Notes under the pieces: model-generated | What the model saw: the letters and a program-made list of their open reading frames with translations, nothing else | Database searches by the model: none | What the model was told of the DNA's origin: nothing | Program-made: the position numbers and the translations under genes | Assembly (NCBI GenBank): GCA_024693845.1 | Contig: JAILKJ010000010.1 | Coordinates: 1-61,205, forward strand | Length of the DNA: 61,205 bases | Reading direction: 5' to 3' | From: Lachnospiraceae bacterium | GTDB lineage: Bacteria > Bacillota > Clostridia > Lachnospirales > Lachnospiraceae | Shown: piece after piece, positions 26,766-35,561 of the stretch | Layout: the number at the start of each line of letters is the position of its first letter | Position numbering within the stretch: position 1 is the first letter of the stretch

Positions 26766-29225
26766 TTACTTATTCAGCCATTCCAGAATGGCATCATAAT
26801 CATATTTGTCAGCCGCATCCCTGATCCCGTTCCACTTCTCTTCAAAAGCTTCGGGAACACGGTATTCCTCCATCTCGGCAAAAATGCTTTCCAGCCTGTC
26901 ACAGTCCATCTGCTCTGCCGCCGATCGGATCTCACCGCAAACGCTTTCCATGAGTTCCCGGTCAGCAGGTGGCTTTTCTCCGGCATTGCCCCCATTGACA
27001 AACACCTTCGACAGCGGCTCTCCCAGGCTCCGGTAGGATTCCATGAAAAATGCATGCTCACGGTTTATATAGTCCATGTCCTTTGCCTTGCCCGCATCTT
27101 CCAGCTTTTGTGCCAGCTCTCCCAGTTTTTCGGCGCCGATGATCCTGGCCGAACTCTTGAGAGCATGCACCTTTATGGTGTAGTTTTCAAGATCTCCCTT
27201 TTCGTAATAGGATCCGATCTCGCCGGTGCGCTCCTTCATGGACTCGTAGAAGATCTTCAAAAGCGGCAGATATGCTTCTGCAGAGCCGCTGTTTTTGATC
27301 CCGGTCTCTACATCAATGGGACTGCCCAAAAGCGGCGTCAGCTGCGAGGGGACCTCCTCCCGTTTTTCTTCCTTCGGCTGCTCCTTTTCCCCTTCCATGA
27401 TCTTGTCCTTGGGAAGATAGACAAGGAGCATTTCCTCCAGCTGCTGCGCATCGATGGGCTTGGTCAGATAATCATCAAAACCTTCGGAAAGGTATTGTTC
27501 CCTGGCTCCGGAGATGGCATTGGCCGTCAGGCAGACAGCCGGCGTTCCGATATTGGGATTGTTTGTCAATCCCCGTATCTCATGCAGGGTTTGGATCCCG
27601 TCTTTTTCGGGCATCATATGATCCAGAAAGATCATATCATACTTTTTATCCTGGGTCAGCAAAATGCCTTCATTTCCGCTGTCAGCTGTCTCGATCTTTA
27701 CCCTCGTCTGCTTCAAAAGACTCTTGAACACCACCAGATTCATGGGATTGTCATCCACCACCAAAACGTTGGCCGAAGGCGCCGTAAACTTCTCCCTGTA
27801 TTTTTCCCTGCCTGCTACCAGGGTCTGATAGGCGGACTCGTAATCTCCCAGCTCCTCCCATTTAACCACCTTCTGTTTCAGGTTGAACCGGAACCGGGAG
27901 CCCTCGCCGTAGCGGCTCTCCACCTCAAGACGGCTTCCCATCATCTCCAGAAGTTTGCCGGTGATGCTGAGGCCCAGACCCGTTCCCTCGATCTTACGGT
28001 TCCGGATCTCCTCGATCCTTTCAAACTCGGATAAGAGTTTTCCCATATCCTCCTCTTTGATACCGATGCCGGTATCCTCCACCGAGATACGAAGCAGGAT
28101 ATGATCCGGCTCATCCGAAGGCTTTTCATATCCCAGTCGGAAGGTGACGGTACCCTTCTCGGTATACTTAACCGCATTTGTCAGGATGTTGGTGATCACC
28201 TGCTTGATACGCACCTCATCTCCGTGCAGAATCTTCGGTATGGTCCTGTCAAAATCCAGCTCCAGCGCCAGCCCTTTTTCATCCGCCCTGGTCTGTACCA
28301 TGTTCACCAGATCGTTGACAACGGAGGAAAGATCATAGTCCACAGGCAGGATCTCCATCTTGCCGGCTTCGATCCTGGAAAAATCCAGGATATCGTTGAT
28401 CAGTCCCAGCAGCATGCTGCCGGCCACCTTGATGCTCTCGGAGTAGGCGGAGATATTCTCATCCTCGCTCTCCCGAAGGATCATCTCATTCATCCCGAGA
28501 ACGGCGTTGATGGGAGTCCGGATCTCATGGGACATATTGGACAAAAACAGGGATTTGGCCTCGCTGGCCGCAACGGCTCTCTCCCTCTCCAGCTCCTTGT
28601 CATGGATGGTTTTGCGATTTTCGATCAGGTCACGATAGTAACCGGTGATCATCCGGCAGAGAGAATAACCCGCAAAGATCATAACGATCATTTCCATGGT
28701 CAGTCCGCCCAGGCGGCTGGCAAAGTAAGCAACGGGAGTTGCAACGTCCGTTCTTCTCTCTGCAAAGTAGGGTGCTATGTGCCAGGTGGCGGCCACCATA
28801 AATCCGTAGTTTACGAAAACCGACAGCAGGTAAAGTTTATAATCACAGAACTGCAGACTGAGCAGCGGTATCAGGAACCAGCAGACATAGATGGTCAGAT
28901 GCGCACTGTTCATAACAAACAAAAGCACGTTGATGGCAAAAAGAGCGATCATGCTGGTAATAACGGAGCCCGGGAACTTTTTGATCAAAAATCTGTGAAT
29001 GAGTGCAAGGGACGCCATGAAGACAGATACAAAGACTGCCGTCAGGTAAGTCACACCCCAAAATACCTTGAAGTGTATCGCAAGGGCGATCAGGGGCCCG
29101 GCTCCCACACAGAACCACAGGATCAGGTTCTGACGTTTATTGATCCTCAGACGGTTGCTGTTCAGGAATTCTTCGTACTCCGGGGATGTATTTGATTTAT
29201 CTTTTTGAAATACTGATTTCGGCAT
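26766..29225 (-). CDS. Hybrid sensor histidine kinase, 6TM-HisKA-HATPase-REC-Hpt
   Basis: 819 residues. Six membrane helices (~34-195) form an integral-membrane sensor. HisKA with His233 in NMSHEIRTPINAVLG; HATPase with N-box TNILTNAVKYTEKG and G-boxes VEDTGIGI and GTGLGLSI (to ~450). REC ~485-605 with Asp535 in MIFLDHMMPEKDG. Hpt ~640-735 with His687 in YTIKVHALKSSARIIG. All four phosphorelay residues are present, so a complete His-Asp-His relay to a separate receiver is possible. Downstream of the REC-GGDEF gene by 17 bases. Confidence 0.95.
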   Translation of the reverse strand: MPKSVFQKDKSNTSPEYEEFLNSNRLRINKRQNLILWFCVGAGPLIALAIHFKVFWGVTYLTAVFVSVFMASLALIHRFLIKKFPGSVITSMIALFAINVLLFVMNSAHLTIYVCWFLIPLLSLQFCDYKLYLLSVFVNYGFMVAATWHIAPYFAERRTDVATPVAYFASRLGGLTMEMIVMIFAGYSLCRMITGYYRDLIENRKTIHDKELERERAVAASEAKSLFLSNMSHEIRTPINAVLGMNEMILRESEDENISAYSESIKVAGSMLLGLINDILDFSRIEAGKMEILPVDYDLSSVVNDLVNMVQTRADEKGLALELDFDRTIPKILHGDEVRIKQVITNILTNAVKYTEKGTVTFRLGYEKPSDEPDHILLRISVEDTGIGIKEEDMGKLLSEFERIEEIRNRKIEGTGLGLSITGKLLEMMGSRLEVESRYGEGSRFRFNLKQKVVKWEELGDYESAYQTLVAGREKYREKFTAPSANVLVVDDNPMNLVVFKSLLKQTRVKIETADSGNEGILLTQDKKYDMIFLDHMMPEKDGIQTLHEIRGLTNNPNIGTPAVCLTANAISGAREQYLSEGFDDYLTKPIDAQQLEEMLLVYLPKDKIMEGEKEQPKEEKREEVPSQLTPLLGSPIDVETGIKNSGSAEAYLPLLKIFYESMKERTGEIGSYYEKGDLENYTIKVHALKSSARIIGAEKLGELAQKLEDAGKAKDMDYINREHAFFMESYRSLGEPLSKVFVNGGNAGEKPPADRELMESVCGEIRSAAEQMDCDRLESIFAEMEEYRVPEAFEEKWNGIRDAADKYDYDAILEWLNK

Positions 29226-29242
29226 TTGGTTACCTCTCAGTC

Positions 29243-30577
29243 TTATTCCTCAAATGACAGGATCGTGTGAGCATACCGGATATCGAAAGCATTATCCGGA
29301 TCGTTTCCCTTCCACAGATCCGTTATGCGGTCCGCCACCCCCTGTACATCCTGATCCGACAGTCCCGGCAACAGGATGAAGAACTGGTTCGGGCGGCAGC
29401 GGAAGATGATATCGCTTCTCCTGAGATTATTTTGCAAAAGCTCACTGAACCGTCCCGCAGCTTCACTTATGTCTATCCCCTCCTGCTCGGTATTCAGTGA
29501 AAACAGCAGCCTGCAGGTCACCGACCGGTAACGTCTGGTAAGCCGCCGGATATAGCGGTAGTTTGCGGTAAAGTCTGCCTGTCCCAGGAGCAGTGCTCCG
29601 TTTCCGGCGCCCCTTTCCTCCATTAGGGTTGTGACGCGTCTGAGTTCACTCTCAAGATCGTCACCGCTTTGCTCCTCTTCCTCTTTTCCGGTGTAGATCT
29701 CATATCCGTGCTTTCCGTTCTGCTTCACCTTGTAAAGAGAGTTGTCGGCATGGTGGAACAGTGTCTGATAATCAACCGCTTCTCCGTTTGTAAATACCGC
29801 TCCTGCAGAGATCCCCAGGGGAACGCCGTGCCCCTCTCCCATCAGGGCATCCGCCTCGATCATCAGATCTTTGTTCAGTCTTTGTATCAGAGCGGCAACA
29901 TCATCCTCGGAATCCATATCGGCAAAAAAGCCCATGAACTCGTCGCCGCCGATCCTGCTGACCACGTCCGGCGTTCTGACATTCCGGCGGACCACATCGG
30001 CAAAGGCCACCAGCACCTTATCGCCGCAATCATGACCGAAAAGATCGTTAACCAGCTTAAAGCTGTCCAGATCCATGACCAGAAGAGCACCCTTCGTTTC
30101 GGCACACAGACCCGATATCCTCGTTGTACCGCTGGCCTTGTTCAGAAAGCCCGTCAGCTTATCCAGCTTTGCCTCCTCGGTCAGAGACTCGATGGCCTTG
30201 CTGTTGGCGATGGTGTTGCCGATACGGCTTAAAAGGATCTCTTTGTTAAAGGGTTTACGGATGAAATCCGAAGCACCTGCATTCAGTCCGCGACGCTCCG
30301 TTTCAGAGTCGTTTTCTCCCGTGAGAAAAATGACCGGGACAGGTATTTTTCCCGCCTTCTCTTCCATCTTGCGCAGCCTGCGGAAGGTTTCGAATCCGTC
30401 CATATCCGGCATCAGGATATCAAGAAGGATCAGATCCGGTTCGTTATTCTCCATAAACCGCAGGAGATTATCCCCGCTCCGAAGACAGGAGACTTTCATC
30501 CCCTGTTCCTTCAGCAGATTTCTGGCATTGGTAAGACTCAGTTCCTCGTCATCCACCACGACGATCCAATCGTTCAT
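29243..30577 (-). CDS. Response regulator REC-GGDEF-degenerate GGDEF
   Basis: 444 residues. REC ~4-120 with Asp53 in DLILLDILMPDMDG and a conserved Lys in IRKPFNKE. GGDEF ~135-295 with SRIGGDEF at 210-214, LLVMDLDSFKLVNDLFGHDCGD, and RTPD at 201-204, exactly the I-site position, so product feedback is expected. The last ~135 residues look like a second, worn GGDEF domain: NNLRRSDIIFRCRPNQFFILLPG aligns with the region around GGDEF but has RPNQF there. Phosphorylation by the hybrid kinases in the same operon would turn relay flow into c-di-GMP (inference). Confidence 0.93.
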   Translation of the reverse strand: MNDWIVVVDDEELSLTNARNLLKEQGMKVSCLRSGDNLLRFMENNEPDLILLDILMPDMDGFETFRRLRKMEEKAGKIPVPVIFLTGENDSETERRGLNAGASDFIRKPFNKEILLSRIGNTIANSKAIESLTEEAKLDKLTGFLNKASGTTRISGLCAETKGALLVMDLDSFKLVNDLFGHDCGDKVLVAFADVVRRNVRTPDVVSRIGGDEFMGFFADMDSEDDVAALIQRLNKDLMIEADALMGEGHGVPLGISAGAVFTNGEAVDYQTLFHHADNSLYKVKQNGKHGYEIYTGKEEEEQSGDDLESELRRVTTLMEERGAGNGALLLGQADFTANYRYIRRLTRRYRSVTCRLLFSLNTEQEGIDISEAAGRFSELLQNNLRRSDIIFRCRPNQFFILLPGLSDQDVQGVADRITDLWKGNDPDNAFDIRYAHTILSFEE

Positions 30578-30596
30578 ATTATCTACCCTCCGTTAG

Positions 30597-32123
30597 TTAA
30601 TCCATTCCTTTTCTGACGGCTCTGATGGCATCTCTCTGAATATCGGGATCATAGGAGAGCATAGGCTCCACATCCCTGTTTTTGATCCTGCGGTCGATAT
30701 AGTTCCGGGTCAACTTCACGATCAGCGGTGTCTGCACGATCACGCCGATCAGGTTGGGGATCATCATCAGACCGTTGAAGGTGTCCGAGATATCCCAGGC
30801 CAGATTTGCCTCCATCACGGCACCGAAAACGATGAGGATAATGAAGACAACCCGATAGATCTTGGCCATGGTCACACCGAAAAGATACTCCGTTACCTTG
30901 GCTCCGTAGTAGGACCAGCCCATGATGGTGGTAAAGGCAAACAGGGTGATTACCAGCACCACCAGCCACTCCCCGGGCCTTCCCAGTGACGCCCCGAAGG
31001 CCTTGGCCACCAGTGTGGCATCATTGGTACCTTCCGCTGCCAGGCCCGTAGTAAGGTCAATGGCTCCCGAGCTCAGAACCACAACAGCCGTCATGGAGCA
31101 GATCACGATGGTGTCCAGGAAGACCTCGGCGATGCCCCAGAGTCCCTGTCTTACGGGCTCTCTCACACAGCTGTTGCTGTGGATCATGACCGATGATCCC
31201 AATCCTGCCTCATTGGAAAATACACCTCGCTTACAGCCGTTCTTGATAGTATTAAAAGCTGCCTGTACAGCCGCTCCCGCTGCACCACCCTTAAGGGCCG
31301 CCGGCCCCAGGGCAAACCGGAAGATGGAAGAAAACACCTCCGGGATCATTTTGATATGCATACCGATCACGATCAGACAGCCGACGATATAGATGCCGCA
31401 CATGAAAGGGACAAGCCTTTCGGATACAACACCGAGACGCCGGAAACCGCCCATGATGATAATGGCTCCGGCCAGCATCATGATCAGACCTATGGACCAG
31501 TTCACCCTGGAAGCACCCAGCAGCATTCCTCTGTCTATATCCGAGAAAAAGGTGGATTCAAAATTGATGGTGATCTTGTTGATCTGCGCCATGTTACCGA
31601 TACCGAAGGAGGCCAGCACGGTGAACACGCAAAACAGGATACCCAGCACTTTTCCCAGCCTCCTGCAATGCTTCTTGGATCCCAGGCCGTCCTGCAGGTA
31701 ATACATGGGGCCGCCGGACCAGGCTCCCTCGGAGTTTCGTCTTCTGTAATAGATACCCAGGACGTTCTCGGAATACTTCACCATCATTCCGAAAAAGGCT
31801 GCAACCCACATCCAGAAGACCGCTCCCGGTCCGCCGACACAGATTGCAGTGGAAACGCCTGCGATATTTCCTGTTCCGATGGTGGAGCAAAGGGCGGTAT
31901 AAAAAGTCCTCAGCTGGGACAGAGCCCCCGCATCGTTAATGATACGGCCTTCCTTATACATGGAGCCGAAGGTCTTTTTCCACCAGTGTCTTATATGTGT
32001 GATCTGGAAAAATCCCGTGATCACGCTACAGAACAGACCCGTCCCCAGCAGCAGGGTAAGCCCGAAGGTTCCCCAGGCAAAGCCGTTAACGGTATCATTG
32101 ATCCTGATCACTGTTTGCATCAT
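30597..32123 (-). CDS. Sodium:alanine (AGCS family) symporter
   Basis: 508 residues, ~11 membrane helices. AGCS signatures: TALCSTIGTGNIAGVSTAIC, GGPGAVFWMWVAAFFGMMVKY, GGPMYYLQDG, KRGVFSNEAGLGSS. It imports alanine or glycine (or another small neutral amino acid) with Na+. It sits inside the signalling operon, 19 bases before the REC-GGDEF gene and 24 after the DegV-containing kinase, with all gaps short. A transporter acting as co-sensor, or a supplier of the signal sensed, is inference. Confidence 0.95.
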   Translation of the reverse strand: MMQTVIRINDTVNGFAWGTFGLTLLLGTGLFCSVITGFFQITHIRHWWKKTFGSMYKEGRIINDAGALSQLRTFYTALCSTIGTGNIAGVSTAICVGGPGAVFWMWVAAFFGMMVKYSENVLGIYYRRRNSEGAWSGGPMYYLQDGLGSKKHCRRLGKVLGILFCVFTVLASFGIGNMAQINKITINFESTFFSDIDRGMLLGASRVNWSIGLIMMLAGAIIIMGGFRRLGVVSERLVPFMCGIYIVGCLIVIGMHIKMIPEVFSSIFRFALGPAALKGGAAGAAVQAAFNTIKNGCKRGVFSNEAGLGSSVMIHSNSCVREPVRQGLWGIAEVFLDTIVICSMTAVVVLSSGAIDLTTGLAAEGTNDATLVAKAFGASLGRPGEWLVVLVITLFAFTTIMGWSYYGAKVTEYLFGVTMAKIYRVVFIILIVFGAVMEANLAWDISDTFNGLMMIPNLIGVIVQTPLIVKLTRNYIDRRIKNRDVEPMLSYDPDIQRDAIRAVRKGMD

Positions 32124-32147
32124 GAACTGCGCTTCCTTCCCTTGCGT

Positions 32148-35100
32148 TTATTTCTGCCTGCTGCCCAGCACTTCCAAAATGCCGCTGTAGTCAAAAGCGG
32201 CTGCCTTATCCAGGATCGCACGGTAGGTTTCCTGCTCATCCGCCGGCATGGAATACTCTTCCAGCTCACCCAGGATCTCTTCCATGGTATCGCAATCCAT
32301 GTTCTCCGCCGCCTCAGCAAGACCCTCATAGGCACTGGAAAGGAGCCACTCATCCACCGGGGGCTTATCCGGCTGATCCTCTCCGGATCCCGTTTCAAAG
32401 ACCGGCTTCAGATATTCTCTGTAGGCAGAAAAATCCTGCAGAAAGCCTGCATGGTTTTCCTTCACGTAGGCAATATCGCCTTCCTTGCCTGCGGTTTCAA
32501 GGTGCTGCGCCCGATCTCCCAGCTCCAGAGCTCCGATCAACCTGGAAGAACTCTTCAGGGCATGGACCTTGATGGTATAATCCTCCCAGTCCTCACTGTC
32601 ATAGAAGCCCTGCAGCTCTTCGGCCTTACCCTCGATGGAATCATAAAAGATCTTCAGTACAGATTTAAATGCCTCTTTTGAACCGCTGTTCCGGATGGCT
32701 GCATCGGGATCGATCTGCTCGATCTTCCGATACCAGGCATCCTCATCCGATCCCGCATCAACCACCGGTCCGGTTCCCTCATTTTGCGGCTCTTCCGAAG
32801 CTTCGTGCTCGTAAACTACGGTCTCTTCTTCCTCATCATAATCCGCCTCATCATCAATGTAGGAAGCAATATTGTAGGACTTATTACCCTTTACAAAGTA
32901 CAGGATACCGAAGGTTCCGGGACCGCAGTTGGAAGAGATGGCTGCCGAAGCCTGCTGGAAAACAACATGCTCGAAGTAAGCGATCTTGCTGATCTCCTCC
33001 CGGATCCACATGAGAGTATCCGCACTGATATCGGCATAGGTGATAAAGACGATATCCGGATCCGGAATGATGTCCACCGGGAACGCCTTCCTGATGTATT
33101 TTGCGTAAGCTCTCTTTTTATCTCCCACCCAGATACCGCTGATATGGGATCTGTCGTCCTTATACAGCAGGCTGGGATGCATGTTCAGCGCCTTGGCAAA
33201 ACGATGCACCCTGGGTCCGATCAGATGTTTCCTGGCCATGAATTCCGTGGTATCCACCACGAAGCTGCATCGCAGACGTTCCTTTACGCTCTCCAGCTCG
33301 GCAACGATCTCTTCCGGCTTGTTGTTCTGCTGTGACAGCTTATGGGCGATCAGTACCAGCAGACCGGAAGCCGAAGACAGGCAGCCTGAATTGATGACAC
33401 TTACATTATCAAAGGATTTGGCCGCTTCCAGCGAGATGTAATAATCCGGACTGACACTGGTGGAAAGCGCTATGTGGATCAGGTGATGCGCTCTCTTCAG
33501 GGCCTCTGCAAAAAACTCCGTATAGGCCGCTTCATCCGGCGGGGAGGAAATCGCATTCTTGCCGGCATTGATATAGCGGATCAGCTCGTCGGCATCCATC
33601 TGGGTTCCGTCCTTGAACACGCCCTCCTCGGTACGGATCAGGAAAGGAATGATGGGAATGTTCAGCTTGTTTATGATAGCCTCCGGCAGGTCGCTCATAC
33701 TGGTTGCGGTAATGATGACGGGTGCCTTGCCGGAATATCTGGAAAGAGTATTGATATTCTCATGCATCCGCATAACCTTGCTGCTGATCACCATCTTATC
33801 GTTATCGATATGACGGATCAGCATATCCTCAAGGGCTTCTCCGGATACCGGCTTGACCAGATAACCGTCAAAGCCCGCTCTGTTGTACAGCTCTCTGTTA
33901 TCACTGCCCGCATTGGCCGTAAGAACGATCACCGGTGTAGTCCTGTTCATGCCGCCCACCTGGTTACGCATCTTATCCAGGCACTCGATACCGTCCATCT
34001 CAGGCATCATATGATCCATCAATACGGCATCATAACGCTTCTTCAGCGTCATCTCCAGCGCCTCTCTGCCGCTTGATGCCTTATCAATGGTCATCTCGGT
34101 ATCGGCAAGGAGCTTGCACTCCACCTCCAGGTTCATCTCATTATCATCCACGATGAGGACCGCTGCCTCGGGTGCCACAAACTTGCGCTCATAAGCCTCT
34201 CTTCTGGCCGTATTCTGGTTATGGATGTTCAGCTCACCGATCCTGGAAGGATCCGAAACGCCCTGGGTAAAGCATACGTTAAAAGTGGACCCCTCACCGT
34301 ATACACTGTTCACCGTAACGGTGCCGCCCATGAGATCTACGATCTGCTTTACTATACTCAGTCCCAGTCCGGTACCCTCGATATGTCTGTTCCTTACCTC
34401 GTCCACGCGCTTAAAGGCGTCGAACAGATAGGGAATGGATTCTTTTTTGATACCCATTCCGGTATCGGAAATGGAAATGTCCAGTTCGACTTTTTCATCT
34501 CCCATGTCACGGCTTTCCATATGCAGCTCGATCATACCCTCGGAGGTATACTTCACTGCATTATTGAGCATGTTTACGATAACCTGCTTGATCCTGACCT
34601 CGTCGCCGTACAGGACCGAGGGTACCTCGGGATCCACGCTCACCTCAAAGCGGAGGCCTTTTTCCCTGGCTCTCTCCCATACCATGTTGACAACCTCGGA
34701 AAGCATATCGCCCACCCGGTAATCCACCGGCACGATATCCATACCTCCTGCTTCCATCTTGGAAAAGTCCAGGATATCATTGATGAGGGACAGAAGCATT
34801 TTGCCCGCACCCTGGATACCCGCGGCATTTCTTGCGATCTCATCCGTCGCATCGTTGTCCCGAAGGATCAGCTCATTCAGACCGAGAATGGAATTGATGG
34901 GGGTTCTGATCTCATGGCTCATACTGGAGAAGAAACGGTTCTGGGACCGGGTCAGCTCCTCGGCTCTTTCCGCCGCTTTCCTGGCACGCGCATTTTCACT
35001 CTTATACAGAAGATTCTGGATCCAGGTCATGGCAAAGCAGACAAAACCTACCAGAATGATGGATATGAAAGAATCGATAAAGTGCATCTGCCTGGTATGT

Positions 35101-35561
35101 GGCTGGATCCACTCGGGATGATAATATTCGGCAAGATAACAGCCGCCGGTGAAAAGGATGATGGCCAGCAGCGTAAGGCTTCGCCAGATACCCGAAATGA
35201 CCAGTCCCACATACATGAAGGCAAAGAGGATCCACAGCATGCCGCCGCCTTCCAGGCCTCCGCCGAAGAAGAACATGGCCGGCAGTATCACCACTACAAG
35301 TCCCGTTACGATCATCTTGATGGCCAGGCGTACCTTGTCCTTAAACAGGCAGGTGAAGGTAATGATGGGAACCAGGATCACCGTAACGGTAAGCACGATG
35401 ATCTCGCCCAGATATTCTCCCGTAAGGATGTCACCCAGCAGACCGATGAGTGCCGCAAATTCGGAAATAATGGTAAGGCTTAAAAATACCCGCTCCGAAA
35501 ATTCTCTTTCCGGATCTCTTATGGCATTTCGAACGTAGTTGAAAAATCCTCTGAGCTTCAT
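32148..35561 (-). CDS. Hybrid histidine kinase with embedded DegV-like lipid-binding domain (TM-HisKA-HATPase-REC-DegV-Hpt)
   Basis: 1137 residues. Membrane sensor ~25-185 (six helices). HisKA His216 in SSMSHEIRTPINSILG; HATPase to ~435 (VNMLNNAVKYTSEG, ISDTGMGI, GTGLGLSI). REC ~467-590 with Asp516 in AVLMDHMMPEMDG. Residues ~612-895 read as a DegV domain: VIITATSMSDLPEAIINKLN, FKDGTQMDADELIRYI, ISSPPDEAAYTEFFAEAL, IHIALSTSVSPDYYIS, VSVINSGCLSSASGLLVLIA. DegV proteins bind fatty acids and act as FakB in acyl-phosphate synthesis. Acidic linker ~903-935, then Hpt with His1000 in YTIKVHALKSSSRLIG. The start overlaps the stop of the upstream kinase gene (ATGA), with AAGGGAGGTGAG before it. Confidence 0.92.
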   Translation of the reverse strand: MKLRGFFNYVRNAIRDPEREFSERVFLSLTIISEFAALIGLLGDILTGEYLGEIIVLTVTVILVPIITFTCLFKDKVRLAIKMIVTGLVVVILPAMFFFGGGLEGGGMLWILFAFMYVGLVISGIWRSLTLLAIILFTGGCYLAEYYHPEWIQPHTRQMHFIDSFISIILVGFVCFAMTWIQNLLYKSENARARKAAERAEELTRSQNRFFSSMSHEIRTPINSILGLNELILRDNDATDEIARNAAGIQGAGKMLLSLINDILDFSKMEAGGMDIVPVDYRVGDMLSEVVNMVWERAREKGLRFEVSVDPEVPSVLYGDEVRIKQVIVNMLNNAVKYTSEGMIELHMESRDMGDEKVELDISISDTGMGIKKESIPYLFDAFKRVDEVRNRHIEGTGLGLSIVKQIVDLMGGTVTVNSVYGEGSTFNVCFTQGVSDPSRIGELNIHNQNTARREAYERKFVAPEAAVLIVDDNEMNLEVECKLLADTEMTIDKASSGREALEMTLKKRYDAVLMDHMMPEMDGIECLDKMRNQVGGMNRTTPVIVLTANAGSDNRELYNRAGFDGYLVKPVSGEALEDMLIRHIDNDKMVISSKVMRMHENINTLSRYSGKAPVIITATSMSDLPEAIINKLNIPIIPFLIRTEEGVFKDGTQMDADELIRYINAGKNAISSPPDEAAYTEFFAEALKRAHHLIHIALSTSVSPDYYISLEAAKSFDNVSVINSGCLSSASGLLVLIAHKLSQQNNKPEEIVAELESVKERLRCSFVVDTTEFMARKHLIGPRVHRFAKALNMHPSLLYKDDRSHISGIWVGDKKRAYAKYIRKAFPVDIIPDPDIVFITYADISADTLMWIREEISKIAYFEHVVFQQASAAISSNCGPGTFGILYFVKGNKSYNIASYIDDEADYDEEEETVVYEHEASEEPQNEGTGPVVDAGSDEDAWYRKIEQIDPDAAIRNSGSKEAFKSVLKIFYDSIEGKAEELQGFYDSEDWEDYTIKVHALKSSSRLIGALELGDRAQHLETAGKEGDIAYVKENHAGFLQDFSAYREYLKPVFETGSGEDQPDKPPVDEWLLSSAYEGLAEAAENMDCDTMEEILGELEEYSMPADEQETYRAILDKAAAFDYSGILEVLGSRQK

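Noticed and set aside
34221-35483. 420-codon plus-strand open frame opposite the DegV kinase, and similar long frames opposite other kinases
   Set aside because: These are His/Gln/Asp-rich antisense readings of well-conserved kinase domains, with no ribosome sites.
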